Shown piece after piece: positions 12,164 to 24,283 of a DNA stretch of 64,000 bases. The notes under the pieces were generated by a model. It did not search any database. It had not been told where the DNA came from and saw only the letters and a program-made list of their open reading frames with translations. The DNA comes from Guyanagaster necrorhizus (taxonomy: Eukaryota; Basidiomycota; Agaricomycetes; Agaricales; Physalacriaceae). Both the position numbers and the translations under genes were made by a program. Location of the stretch: the NCBI RefSeq assembly GCF_019112545.1, contig NW_025064893.1, forward strand, positions 1,166,878 through 1,230,877, in the 5' to 3' direction. How positions within the stretch are numbered: the stretch's first letter is position 1; the number at the start of each line of letters is the position of its first letter.

Positions 12164-13286
12164 TCAATGAGCGGGACATATCGGTAAAGGTTTGTTGCGT
12201 GAGTCGTCCCGACGCCAGAAACACCAAACACGGAGGACATCGGCTTGGGTTCCGAAGACAAGGAAAACAACGGTACCGGCTTATGCATGTCACTTCATTA
12301 GAGATGTAGAGAATTCAGAAGAGGGCAGGACTCACAAATTGCCGCGTACATGTCTTCGATAAACGTCTGATCGTAGAGTATGGAGACGAAGTTGACCCTA
12401 GGTTATTAATAAACGTCACGGATAGTGGCTACGTATGAAGATCGACCATACAGCATGCCAAGGAGAATATACAGTCCGAACAGCAGAACACGAAGCAACA
12501 ATGTCGGGTGGAGGTCAGTGGAGTGTCGGGCCTGTCGCATTCCGCGATAGTTGCGGTACAGATATCTAGCAAGGTAAGCTACAAGGAAGGAACCCTTAAA
12601 ACTCTGAAACCTATAGCTGAAGAAACACGTACTTTCAAACGCAAAAATGGCTACACAAACCGCAAATGTAAACAGGCTCATAGCAATGTAACTAGGAAAC
12701 TCAATGAGTTACCAAATGGATGTGGTCGAAGAAGCTTACAGAGGTGAGTAAGCCAATGCACAGTACAGTTTTCGGTGATAGCGAGATACAAAGTCTGGAT
12801 GGGAAACGGATATAATGAGGGTTGCAATGCTGAACGAGCATTGTACGATGTAAGGGGCCGATAGCATCTACACTTATTGAGCACATTTACAAGGGCAGAA
12901 AGACTTGCTAGATGTACCACAACCATCTTCCCCTTACTGAGACTTGGACAAGCATATCCTCCAATGGTAATGACCACTGTATGATACACGAAAGCCAAAA
13001 CAGCGACGGACCACATTGGTGCGATCCCATACAAAAGTGATGTCTGTGCGATACAGAGTGGTTTCGGCGGCTCCGGTGAATCCGGTTCATATTTCCCCAC
13101 GTAGAATAGAAGAAGAGAGGAGATCCCGGAAAATATACACGTTATGCAGAGGTTAATGAGCGTCGGGTGTCGGCTTGCACGGGTCGAGAACAGAAAAGTG
13201 GCAACGAGAAAGGGTAATAATATGGTGTTCGAAATCAAGTTAAGATAAATCCAGATATTCAAAGGCACCGGAGAGGCGGAACCCAT
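12164..13286 (-). CDS. Seven-transmembrane GPCR-like receptor
   Basis: The start MGSASPVPLNIWIYLNLI opens the first of a series of hydrophobic segments. The first exon (to about 12950) has four: TM1, the SLLLFYVGKY segment and two around WSVAVLAFVYHTVVIT. Later exons give MLSAPYIVQCSFSIAT, SLFTFAVCVAIFAFE, then YLYRNYRGMRQARHS and a further helix. The last exon has the VFLVFGTQADVLRVW motif typical of the family of basidiomycete GPCR-like proteins. The stop is at 12164. Splicing was read by hand and the junction near 12405-12440 is not resolved. It is not a STE3-type pheromone receptor. The ligand is unknown. Confidence 0.7.
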
Positions 13287-14078
13287 GTCGAAAGAATTTG
13301 TCCCTTGAGAGACGTTAGCTGATTTTTCAGGTGAGTTGGACTACGCACTAGGGTTGATGGCGGCCAAAACAACTGCAACAGTGACGACCTGCCCCTCTGA
13401 TTGCAGTACAATGACGCCAAAAAAGAAGAGCCCGTCCTGCAGTTAACAAACCAGCGGGGGTTCAGATTCTGCCAGCAGAAGAATAGAAATCGGAAGGCCA
13501 CGAATTTATGGATAGGGGATCAGGAAGGGTGTACAAAGTAACCATCACTGCTTGCATAGGGTAACTGATATCTTTCCACTGCTTTCAGAACTCGTTCGAG
13601 TTGTTGAATCAGAACAGCCTCGAGCCTCAAGGCAGCGGCAGAATCCGGCCCGAGAGAGACAGGACCCTTTCCCTGAATTTCCAAGAGCAAGAACCTCGTG
13701 CTATCGATTCAATTCGGAATCATAGTAAGTCGCTTCCTTCTGCACGTTATAGTCTTTATACGAGTTCCCCTCCGTCCTGCTATTTCGTTCGTATGTGCCT
13801 GGCGGCGAGCCTTGATGCCTTCCCGGCCAATCATGATCTAGAAGCAATACATTGTTGGCACTCAGGCTGCTGTGTCTAATTGCTGACTCAGGCTTCGAGT
13901 GAGCATGATCCAAATTCGCATCTGTATTCGGGGAGACTTCATGAGTTTCATCGCTTGAAATTTGATCCAGCGAAGCGACGGTGACTAGGGACTGCAGTGA
14001 TCTTTACCAGTTCATACTTCTTCACTTATCATTCCATCAACAGTACTCAGACTTCATAAATAACAACTACATCTCTTC
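13287..14078. other. Divergent intergenic region
   Basis: This is a 0.8-kb region between the divergent GPCR-like and DUF4504-like genes. An open stretch at about 13590-13725 (+), rich in Arg, Gln and Glu, lacks a convincing start, so no gene is called. It presumably contains both promoters. Confidence 0.5.
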
Positions 14079-14901
14079 ATGACCTTTATCGACGAGGAAC
14101 TCATTAAAACCATTCACGAAGAACTCCGTCGTCTCGTGTCCACCGGAAACCGTCGGAGCTGGCGCCAGTTTGCTGTTGACCTCTCTTTGATCGCTCTGTC
14201 GGTCCGGTCAGTGCTCGTCCAATGACGACGTTACAATACGATTTCCATGTACCGAGGCTCGTGGAAACTGATACAGATCTTTTTATACAGGACGGGGTAT
14301 TTGGTGGACACGTTTGCTACCAGGATCATCTTCGAAAAATTGTTGGTTGCTCTTCGCGAGGTACTCTTGGCCTCCCTACCCCACTACATGAATAAGTCTG
14401 ACCTTTCTGTTCCAGAAAAACCCACTGTTCAAAGACGTCGTCCATCTCTACGAACCTACTGCAGATCAATCATTCTTCATCAACGTCCCCCGCTTCCACT
14501 TTCGAGCTCCGGAATTCAATGATACCATCTATGTGTCTGTTTCAGGTTACCTCATTTCCCCCCCAGAAAATGTTCTGAACACTCTTCAAAGTATCGAGAT
14601 CCGGGCCACTGACATCTCCTGCACCCTCCCATCTGATCTTCCTGTGGATGTAACGGTTCCCCTCGCGGCGGTTCTCTTGGAATACCCCATCGCTTATGTC
14701 CCACATGGCGCAATATTGCCAGAACGCCAGAGTCTCGACGTTTACGAATGCACTCTTTCGGGAGGAGTGACAATTGTCAAGTTTTCGTGTCCTTCTTCCT
14801 TGGTGAGCCGTGAGATAATCACCCAGAGCTTGCGTTTACGCTTCGGCATGGATGTTGAGGTTATGTGTATGTCCGAGACAGTGGATAGGTTGATTCTGTG
14901 A
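14079..14901 (+). CDS. Hypothetical protein, tentatively DUF4504/C1orf74-like
   Basis: Three exons are read. The first starts MTFIDEELIKTIHEELRRL. Introns begin near 14206 and 14358 and end ttatacag and gttccag. The protein is about 230 residues. Visible blocks are FFINVPRFHFRAPEFND, then VSVSGYLISPPE, then LEYPIAYVPHG near the middle of the last exon. The combination of a leading helical part, an SGxLISPPE block and an EYPxxYVP block suggests the DUF4504 (UPF0739) family of unknown function. That call is from memory of the family layout and is weak. No catalytic residues or membrane segments are apparent. Confidence 0.6.
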
Positions 14902-15096
14902 TATTGGCCAGTCTACATTAGGCTTCTATTCTTTCATGTTACTCTATCCGGAGCAACCGATATCATCGGTATAGCAATTTGATCCTGTAATTATCATCCA
15001 TATTCGTCCTCAGTTTACAATGTACAACACGTTGCATCGAGCCAGAAGACCATTATAACGAAAATACACTTTCATAGTTTGACACTCGTAAACAAC

Positions 15097-17422
15097 TTAC
15101 GAGTCTGTAATACAGCCCCGACTGGCATCCATTACTGTCTTAACGTACTTGTACAGCGTTCCCTGTGACACCTTCAACGGAGGTGGCACCCAGTCCTTTT
15201 TCCTCTCCTCCAGCTCTTCAGCCGAGACATGGAGCTCAATTGTATTTTTCACGGCGTCGACGGAAATGACATCGCCATCTCGGACAAAGGCAATAGGCCC
15301 GCCCACCTGAGCTTCTGGAACAACATGGCCAATACAGAATCCGTGAGATCTAGAAACACAGCCTTATCTTAATATCTCGGAAAGGCCATATATCCGGCAA
15401 TTGCTTACCCCCCACTGAAGCGTCCGTCCGTTAGACACGCCACATCAAGCCCTAGGCCAGCACCCATGATGAGGCTCGTCGGCTTTAGCATCTCGGGCAT
15501 ACCTGGCAAAATCAGGGTGACAAAGTTTAAATCAAACCGGATGGTATTACTTACCAGGTCCACCCTTGGGTCCTAGATACCTGAGAATGACCACCGTCTT
15601 ATCACCCTTTTTGATAGAACCGCTCTCCACAGCGCGGATGAAGTCGTTTTCATTGTCGAATGCCCGAGCTTTACCGGTGAAACCGAGTCCTTCTTTACCT
15701 GTTATCTTGGCAACCGCACCTCCCGGAGCGAGATTTCCTCGCAGTATCCTAATTTGCAAATGAGTTCATGATGTGGGTCATAAAGGTAGATATTACGGTA
15801 CCTAAGATGCCCTGTTGACTTGATAGGTTTGTCCAAAGGCCGGATAACGTCCTGTGTCGAATCCAACTCGCCATATTTGTGCGTCCATCGGTCGAGATTT
15901 TCTCCGAGAGTACGGCCCGTGACGGTCATATTGTTCCCGTCAATAAGTTTGTTCTTAAGGAGAAACGCGAGAACCTCTGGTTTAAATGTAGTTAGCTCGT
16001 AACCAGAACGGTGAGAGGTGGGAAGCGTACTAGGAATACCACCGACTTTGTACACGTCCTCCATAACATACTTTCCGCTAGGTTTGATATCAGCGAGGAA
16101 GGGCGTGCGATCTGAGACTGCCTGGAAGTCATCAATGGTGAGGGTGATGCCGACTGAATGAGCGATAGCAATCAGATGCAGGACGGCATTAGTTGAACCA
16201 CCAAGAATCATTGTTAAGACCTGGGGAAAAAAGAATTAGGATCCGTAGATATAGGAACTGCTATACATGCCATCGCATTTTCAAAAGCGGAGCGTGTCAT
16301 AATATCCCGCGGAAGTATGCTCTTCGAGATCAAGCTGTACATGACTGATCCCACGGAGGCTATTTCCTCGTGTTTGTCTTGAGATTCAGCGGGGAAAGAT
16401 GAAGATCCGGGAAGAGTCATGCCCATAGCTTCTGACGCGCTAGCCATCGTGTTCGCAGTGTACATCTACAATAGAGTAGGTATTGGATGCCATGATGATA
16501 GAACATGAAACGGACACCACCACAAGCTCCAGGACCAGGACACGCGTACCGGACGGTGTTGTATCGCTCATTTTCGGCTGCGGGTGTCATTCCATCCTGC
16601 AGATACTTGCCATACGCCTGAAATGCGGAAACGATATCCAGTTGGGGAGCACCCTCACACGAGCCTGCTCGAATAGTTCCACCATACACCATAAGACCAG
16701 GGCGATTAAGACGCCCAACTGACGTAACAATCTCAGTAAGCATACATAATATAACGATAAGAAACACTAACGAGCCATTAAGACACCGGGCATATTTTTG
16801 TCACAGCCGGGTATTACAACCATCCCGTCGAGATGATGCCCACCGGCGGCGGTCTCCACCTGGTCGGCAATAAGGTCGCGTGATTGGAGGGAATAAGACA
16901 TTGCGCTTGTGCCCATGCTAATGCCATCGCTGACGCCGACAGTACCAAACTGGTACCCGATGAGACCTGCTTTTTGCAAGGACGCCTTGACTTCCTGTCC
17001 GAGACCCAACAGGTGTTTGTTGCATCTGACAAAGAGGTGGAGACAATGGGCGACATGCGGTGAAATCTCTTACGGGTTCCCTTCGTACCTATCAGAGGCC
17101 GCGAATTAGTTACCATATAAGATTGAGTTAAACGGATGGTTCACCAGACACTGGCAACTCCAACCATTGCCTTGTTGAAGTCTTCGTCAGATGAGATCTC
17201 GTCCGTCGCGTAAAGCATGGCCTGAACAAAAAAGTCTGTAAGAATTTCTATTCTGACTCACAAACAGTGGTACAGTGAATAAAATACCTGGCTGGCACCT
17301 TGGTCTTTTGGTTGGGTAACAACCCGACTATACTTGTTCATGACAAGTTTGTCGTGACATGCTGCCGACGACCAGAACGACCTGGTAGACCGACCCAGAG
17401 AGGATCTGTGTCTGAGCATCAT
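15097..17422 (-). CDS. ILV3: Dihydroxy-acid dehydratase, mitochondrial
   Basis: The enzyme dehydrates 2,3-dihydroxy acids to 2-keto acids in valine, leucine and isoleucine synthesis, using an Fe-S cluster. Seen in order are an Arg/Ser-rich leader that looks like a mitochondrial presequence ([19 protein letters not shown]), [28 protein letters not shown], the cysteine block [13 protein letters not shown], then [18 protein letters not shown], then [13 protein letters not shown], and a C-terminal part with [21 protein letters not shown] and LTDGRFSGG. It ends [10 protein letters not shown]. All expected blocks are present in order across many short introns, so it looks intact. The start at 17422 was chosen because it gives the presequence in frame; a shorter start at 17341 is possible but would lose it. 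Confidence 0.95.
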
Positions 17423-18292
17423 CGCGTCGAGAAATGTCTTTTTTGAGTCACGAGTCTAAATTTGGTCAAAAAAGTACGTGCTTACGTAACATTCGCACTC
17501 AAACTGTACGTAATTTAAGCTTCCTCGGCATCAGCTCGTGCTCCGGACTTCCTTTTTGGTTTAATATCCCCTGTCCAACTCAATTTCATTCTTTTGTTCT
17601 ATAGGTCGTCCGCTGTCGTTCCTTCTTCGGCTAGTTTATATTTTAGAAATAAACCTAGTTCGGTGAATTGACTCTTAAGAACTATGCTTTCCGTTCCGAA
17701 ACCGTCGATCCTTTTGACTCGACGACAGAAGCATAGAATAACATCCACGGTGTGAAGTGGAATAAAGTTGAATACCGGTCTATGGGGCTTGTTATACTCA
17801 AAAGAGTTATCAGGGGACCTTAGATTGGCTGAACGATCCCCCAAAAATCGATCGTGTTTCAGCTACAAACCAATCACAGCATTTATCGTGAATTTGAGGG
17901 GCTCACGAATGAAAGGCAATGACCAACAAATACAGTAGATGAGGTCCAGAATTTGGCAACCAGGACGCGAGAAAATGGGTGGAATTACAAATCATTTTTC
18001 ATGAGATAGATGAGAAGGTTTACCAGCAACATCCGCCACATCCCTTTTTTCTTTTTTCTTTCGGGCGGGAGGCATCGCGCGGAAGCATACGCTGTGAGAC
18101 GTGTATTGGATTGTTGGACTGTATTTAATTGGTGCCTTTATTCCTCCGCAACCGTGATCGTCATCCGACTCCTACAATTCCAAGCGGCAGTATATGAGAC
18201 ACTTCGATTGTTTGTTTTCTGCTCTTCCGACTCTCCCAGCCTTAGTCTTTCAATAGTCCGGTCATTAACTGCGCACTCTCTTCCACCCTCCT
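17423..18292. other. Divergent intergenic region, no gene seen
   Basis: This is a 0.87-kb region between ILV3 and the Zn2Cys6 gene. It contains only short open frames without family signals. Pyrimidine-rich stretches (for example near 18040-18060) are typical of fungal promoters. Confidence 0.5.
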
Positions 18293-20053
18293 ATGGATGG
18301 CAAAGACAGAGGCGACGATTCTGGCAAGCGAAGTTCTCTGCCAAGCAGTCTAATTCCCCATCTATATTCAAGCCCACAGAAAGTCCGGAACAGCTCTACC
18401 AGGACGACGCTCCCTGAAGCTCGGGACGACGAAGACATGGAGCCGGAGCATCCTGGGCCCTCACCGCCGCTCCGTTCTCGCCATTCTGCCACTACTCCTT
18501 TACCCTCTGGGCCATATCCCTCAAACGCCCTACGCGCTGTACATGCATATGCGAGCTACGAGGCAGGCTGGCAAGGCGATCCCTCTGTACCACCTGGCCT
18601 TGGTGGCTCTTCTTCCATTCCACATGGTCCGCCCAGTCGACGAGACGACGAAGACACGGTCGCTGCTCGTCATGGCACCCCGACTTCCTTCGCTGCTCGG
18701 GCCGGCGCTCCTCGTGTATCCTCCGTGCCCTATCCCGCCAACGTGTATCGTCCATTCGTGGGGTACGAGACAGCGGCGTGGCAAGACAATCCTACGGGCT
18801 CATCTGCAGCTAGTCGTCCCAACGGCTCTTCTTCCGTCCCGCATGGTCAACCCATTCGAAGTGACCCGGCGTACTATGTCTCCAGTTCTAGGGGACCTTC
18901 TGGCGGGTACACTCTGCAGCATTCACCTGACTATGCTGTTTGGCGGGAGGGGGAAGCTGGACCGTCTCACATACGCTACGACGCCAGAGACGGAATGAGA
19001 CAAAGATATCCTCCTGAGCCGCAACCTAGTCCGTCTCGCGGAACGGGACACTATGAACAGGTTTATCGAAGGGATTCTACGCCTCGAAGCGAACCACCGG
19101 GCCCGTCTCATGGAATGAGTCAATACGACGAACGCGCCGCAATGGCATACCGCCGAGAACCAATCCCTCGAGATACATACACGGGCGGCGGCCCTCCGGT
19201 GTCTCAGTGTACGTGTTTATCCATTTATGTCGCTGTGCGTCGGGTAGAGCTGACTGATATTTAGACAATCCTTATAGTGTGAGGGCTCAGTATCAGGAAA
19301 TATCACCCTCACATGGAGTGCGCCCCGGACCTGAGAGCTTGTACAGTGAGGTGCTTCCTCCACGACAAGGGCCGGCTTACATCCTCCCTCGCGTTGCTGC
19401 ACCTAGCGGACTGTCTGAAGAGGTCTCTAGTAGCGGTACCGATGACGACGGTGATGCCGAATACATGCCAACTACATTCCGACGAAGCAAAAAGCGCGCG
19501 AGAAGCACAAGTCCCGGAGGAGACGACTCGAAACGAAAGAGTGTCAAAAAGACACTGATAGCCTGCGATTTCTGCCGCGGTAAGTGTCGATGTGAAGAAA
19601 GTCGTTGTTATATATTCAATGCAAGTTATATTAGGACGGAAACTACGCTGCGACGGAGCGAGACCTTCATGCATGAACTGCACAGCTCGAGACAACCGCC
19701 CATGTGTATACCAGTCCACACCGAAACGACGTGGACCGGGAAAGAATCCTAAGTCAAAAACACTCAAGGCGAAGAAAAGAAGCAGTACGAGGGCGCGAAC
19801 GAGCGAGAGTGTGCGCGGCGAGGGACCAGCATCATCGGTCGAGGATTTTGATATGGCAAGTCCGGCGTCCGAGCGCCAAAGAGCGACGCCATCTTCCGAA
19901 GAAGTCAATCAGTCGAATCCGTCTGAAGTGACGGCAACGGGCCCGAGTCTGTACCTAACAGATGATAGCACCATGGCACCACGAGGATCACAACGGAGCG
20001 CACGGCGTGGAACAGTAAGACCGTGGCCGCCAGCGAAGGGGGGAAAGAAATAG
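18293..20053 (+). CDS. Zn2Cys6 (zinc binuclear cluster) DNA-binding protein
   Basis: The first exon (18293-19209) encodes a long low-complexity Ser/Pro/Arg/Gly-rich region with repeated modules around Y-x-P-F/N-x-x-R and GSSS(I/V)PHG (two copies near residues 105 and 180). After an intron at 19210-19264 comes an acidic patch and a basic stretch (FRRSKKRARS). Then comes the zinc cluster CDFCRGRKLRCD, interrupted after the second Cys block by an intron at about 19580, and continued by a C-x5-C-x2-C-x6-C run ending PCVY. The C-terminal tail is Ser-rich and basic. No fungal-specific transcription factor domain is present. It lies directly upstream of the septin/Zn2Cys6 fusion, whose zinc clusters have an intron at the same place. 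It is presumably a nuclear regulator with unknown targets. Confidence 0.85.
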
Positions 20054-20442
20054 GGAAGAAAATAATGGGATGCTATTATAGTTTGACAGGCGGTAGGCAG
20101 CGACCCTAATGGCGGTACCGCGGTCGGTAGAGGCGGATTCCGACTTGGGTTTGTTCTGGATCACTTGCTCGGGCCGCAAAGGGCGTCTACAGTGGGTTGC
20201 AGGTGCGGCCAGTTTCCCCACATTCATATCCCCCTGTTCACGGCAATGACAGATCCTCCCGATTCTTTTTACGTATTCCGTTGCTATCCGCTCTTTTCTT
20301 AGCCTTTTATATGCGCACTCCGGACGCATGCCTACGGCTCTCACGATATGATTACCCCGAAATCGGTTATTTCACAGGTCTACCTTAGTTCTGGCGACAG
20401 TTTTGTAGTGTTTCTGTATATTTTTTTAGGATAGGCATCAAA

Positions 20443-20841
20443 CTAATAGTATAGAAATGCCTGGGCTGCAGGCGTAATAATGGGAATTGAGAGCGGGAGC
20501 GCAAGGGGGGAGATTGGATTTGGACCTTGGTTTCCTCCGATTGGTTCGGTGGGAATTAGCATGTGTCGGTTCTTCATCAGAGTTTTCAAAATCACCGCGC
20601 TGAGCAGGGACCCTGGACTATTGTGGTCTGTCTCCGTTCCAGCGTCACGCAGCGCCGACGGTTCACTGAGAGCCTTGAGGACGGCGGGATGAGAACTGGT
20701 ACTGAGCACCGGATACAGGACGAGCGGACGGGGTCTGCCGCGGGAAGCCACCTCGAGCCCAGCCTTGCGCTTCCAAGTCATGTCACTCACGTCGGATCTG
20801 GTCTTGATGCGCCCGGTACGCGGTTTGCCTCTCTCCACCAT
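20443..20841 (-). CDS. Hypothetical small ORF, doubtful
   Basis: A 132-codon open frame runs opposite and upstream of the septin fusion, with its ATG 21 bp from the fusion's ATG. Near its end it contains MLIPTEPIG, a string seen at the start of fungal MetE-like (cobalamin-independent methionine synthase family) proteins, but nothing after it fits that family. It could be a relic, or chance within a shared promoter. Confidence 0.2.
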   Translation of the reverse strand: MVERGKPRTGRIKTRSDVSDMTWKRKAGLEVASRGRPRPLVLYPVLSTSSHPAVLKALSEPSALRDAGTETDHNSPGSLLSAVILKTLMKNRHMLIPTEPIGGNQGPNPISPLALPLSIPIITPAAQAFLYY

Positions 20842-20861
20842 CTACATGGTCTCTCACCGCC

Positions 20862-23560
20862 ATGGCTGACCCAGCCGGCCCCTCCCTAGAATTTACCCTG
20901 CTCGTCGCTGGCTCTCGTGGAGGTCAGTTCCCCCTTATTCTCCTCTTTCTGCCTCCTTATTCCGTCTCGGATCAGGCAAGACTTCCTTCCTACGTCTCCT
21001 CCTCGACACCTCCAATGTTTCGCCCACTACATCCCAGGACCAGCTCGCTTCGGTCGCAAAGTTCGTTCAGGGGTGCAGCGGCCGTACTTCTCACATTCGT
21101 TCTGCTTCTATTGATGTAGACCTTGACCTCGACGGCAACGGCCCGCTCCAGACGCTTACCTTGCATCTCGTCGATACCCCGTCCCTCGACTTTAAAGACG
21201 AACAGCCTGCTGAGAGGCTTGTCGCTGATACACTCAGATACGTAGAGTCGCGCTTTGCCGAATCCATTCAAGACGTGAGCGCCTATTCTTTCTCGCTGTT
21301 GCTAACCTCTCCTCAATCATGATCACAGGCTCGCAACTCCTCCACCACCGACCGCTATGTTCATCTGTGCGTATTACTATAATTGTCCCGTCGACGCGTC
21401 CTGAACGCCACATTTACAATATGACAGGTGTCTATATTTTCTTGACCCGGATCAAATTGTACCATCACAGATACCTGCGCCGCTCGCGCCGCCTCGTGCT
21501 CGTGCAAACAGCTTTTCACAACCCGACCTTGACCCCCTCATTCTCGAGCTCCCTGTCGCCAACAATCCTCTCTTGACACGACCCACATTGCCCTCCGCCG
21601 ACATAAATTCTATTCGCCGTCTGTCAACACGAGTTAATGTCCTACCTGTTGTCTCACGTGCAGATATCCTCACCAATGACCGGCTCGCTGCTGTTAAAAT
21701 GGCTATACGGCGAGACCTAGCTGCGGCTGGCATTGGTTTCGGCATATTCGACGATGCCTACCACAGCCATCCCGGTGATATCTCGCCTAGCAATGGTAAA
21801 TTGACCAATGGCTACGTAAACGGTACCAGCTCTGGCACCAGCTCTCCTCCCTCCTCTCCTGTTTCATCCTCTTTGCGGCTTCCTTATGCTCTGATTTCGC
21901 CGGATATATATTCCCACAGCGACGGCGTTCCCAGGATACCTGTGTCACGCCAGCAGCTCGTTCACCAGTACACCCCTTCATACCATTCCCCTTCTTCAAA
22001 ACTCGTCCAAGGAAAATACATTCGCACATATCGCTGGGGTTCTTTGGATGTTTTGGATCCATGTCACTGCGACTTTCTACATCTACGCAATGCCATTTTC
22101 CGTCACATGGAGGTAAGTCGCTCACGCCTGGGTCCCTGCATTAATCTGATGTGATCTCAGACCTTGCAGACGTATACACGGGACTATCTATTCGATAAGT
22201 TCAAGCTTGAATACCTGCAGTCCTCACGCCCTTCACTCTCTCGCCATCTCGTTCAAAACCAGGGTATACCACGGACGTCAGGTGCTATGTCCTCACGGCC
22301 CATACTGGCCATAGATACCGCAGGACCACATAATTCCATCAGCCGGCATCATTCACTCTCCGTTTCTCGTGAGGTCTCTACATCTGCTGCAAGAGACATG
22401 CGCTCCGTCCCCCTTACCCGCCCCTTAACTGACATCTCTGTCAGTGCATCGACAAAGGGTCTGACCAGTACGTCCAACGGCTCGTACTTCGCCACGTCTC
22501 TAACCGACTCGCGTTCAGAAGCCAAACAGCGCACCAAAAAAATTACAGTGGCGTGCAACTTTTGTAGATGTGAGGGCCGCTTTTTCTCCCCTTTCTTTGC
22601 CTTAGTAAACAAGGTTCCTTACAGCTCGCAAACTCAAGTGCGATGGCGGGCGGCCAGCGTGCAGTCAATGCTTGAAACGGTCAAATTCATGCGACTACAT
22701 GCCTCAAAGCAAGCGTCGTGGAAGTATGCGTACGAGTCGGGACCGAGACAGTGGCAGCGACAGCATAGACGAACCATCTCCTGATGCTCTGGATACTCCT
22801 GTTTCTGAAGTGCCGTCACTATCTCTTTCCCGCAGGACCTCGAACGCGGGGAGGATGACACCGCTGCCTTCTATAGGGGTATCAACAGATGCGTCTACAT
22901 CTTCCGTTCGATCGAAAGGTTCCATTAGTGAATCGCGCTCGTACTGGGCGGATAACGAACTACCTCACATTGCCACCCTATCTCTACCTGAACATTCCCC
23001 AGCCACGCCGGTACCCATGTCCGCACCGCCTCTGCCGCCTATCAGACCAGCCTCGGAACACCAAGCGGCCCAGCGCAAACGCGCAGCTACAGCACCCGGA
23101 AAAAGCGGGCGTCAACCATCAACTTCTGGACCCAAAGTTGTGGCTTGCAACTTTTGCAGAGGTACGTTGATAGAAACGTTATATCTTCTGCAGCTTCTCA
23201 TCGGGTGTCTTTCTTTTTGTTTTAGCCCGTAAAACGAAGTGTGATGGAGCGTACCCCGCATGTTCCAGCTGCGTCCGACGGAACTTGTCGTGCAACTATG
23301 TGAATGATCGTAGCGGAGGAGACCCCTTGAGGAAGGCGCCGAAGCGAACGTCTAATGCGCGGCCTTCGCCTCCTTCACCACCTTCCTCGAGGATGGTGCC
23401 GACACCTCTGAGTGCGAATGATGGGAAAGATTATATTTCCTATGTGGAAGGAGGGGGAGAGTACGACATGAAGAGAATGTTGGAACATCCTGATATAAGT
23501 CGACCCTCAAAGAAAATGCGTATCGAAGGTTCATCGACGGCCATTGATGCGATACCCTGA
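20862..23560 (+). CDS. Septin-like GTPase fused to two Zn2Cys6 DNA-binding domains
   Basis: The protein is roughly 790 residues from seven exons. Residues about 1-385 are septin-like: a P-loop with AGSRGGKTSFLRLLLD, a VDTPSLDF block, HLCLYFLDP, LSTRVNVLPVVSRADIL and the septin C-terminal block YRWGSLDVLDPCHCDF. The same exon runs on without a stop through a Ser-rich linker into a first zinc cluster (about residue 492, ACNFCRSRKLKCDGGRPAC). A second follows at about 672 (ACNFCRARKTKCDGAYPAC). Both have an intron after the CNFCR block. The P-loop has Ala where Gly is usual, the DTPG motif has Ser for Gly, and the AKAD motif is SRAD, so nucleotide hydrolysis is doubtful. Cytoplasmic or nuclear location is unknown. 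Internal initiation at Met 22287 could also give a separate zinc-cluster protein. Confidence 0.85.
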
Positions 23561-24283
23561 CGCCTTTTTGTTGGATCTCATTGATCAACTTTTGTAGACT
23601 AAGTTTTACTCATGCTTTCCCTCTGTTTTGTTGTGTTATTTTAGGGCTGGACGTTAGCAGTCATGGCTTTGGGCATGGGACTGTATCTGTATTTGTTTTC
23701 TTCAATTAAGCAGCGGAATTTAATCGGTCGTTTTTGGATATGCTCTACGTCGTATTTTATTGCTATTTCGAAAAAAAAAATCATGAGATTCCTAATAAGA
23801 ATCATAGGTATTGGTTCCTGCTATTCCAGTGACCTCCGAGCTCGCCCACAGCGTCATACATTGTCTCAAACTCTTTTTTCATCTGAGAATCCAATTTATT
23901 TTTCGAAATGGCAATTTGAAGCCATGCGTTTTCTTAGAGTACGCGTTTACAATGCAAACCTTGAGGTTCTCCTTGTTAGAGGGCTTGGTTACTAGGCTAG
24001 CGCTTTCTCCTCCTATTTTCGTATTGGTGAGAAAATGTCGTGGCCAACTCGCTTCTTCTGGCAATGGCTACTAATTGTGACCCTGATTTGATTTTACCTT
24101 TGTTGTACCTTTTCTCTCTTTCGACTTCCGAGTAGCTTTGACCAGTTTCTGTGTGAGACCAAGAGTTGTTCACTCCAAGGCCTGATACCCTCCGTCGTTC
24201 CTTCAGAAGCTCAGTTTCTCCCATTCATCCTATATATCACAGCCCTCGTTTTTTCTCTCGGACCTATTCATCGACCTTTAATC

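Larger units (their letters stand above)
9841..12175 (+). repeat. Inverted duplication arm A (TmpA-like gene and 3' flank)
   Basis: The segment matches 36455-38825 in reverse orientation. The gene part, exons and introns alike (9841 to about 11690), differs by only about a dozen bases. The 3' flank (11690-12175) is clearly homologous but much more diverged and carries an indel of roughly 75 bp. Homology stops next to the stop codon of the GPCR-like gene. Confidence 0.85.

Noticed and set aside
12406..12681. Separate small membrane protein gene on the - strand
   Set aside because: It is the out-of-context reading of internal exons of the GPCR-like gene. The family frame is recovered by splicing.
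12164..13286. Mating-type pheromone receptor
   Set aside because: The seven-helix protein lacks STE3 features and no CaaX pheromone precursor was found nearby. The FGTQADVLRVW end fits the general basidiomycete GPCR-like family.
13601..13879. Open frame ending in a Cys-Cys-Val tail, considered as a pheromone precursor
   Set aside because: The CaaX spacing is wrong (Gly at the fourth position from the end) and it is too long, with no supporting features.
17599..17844. 81-codon ORF upstream of ILV3
   Set aside because: It has no conserved motif and lies in the likely promoter region.
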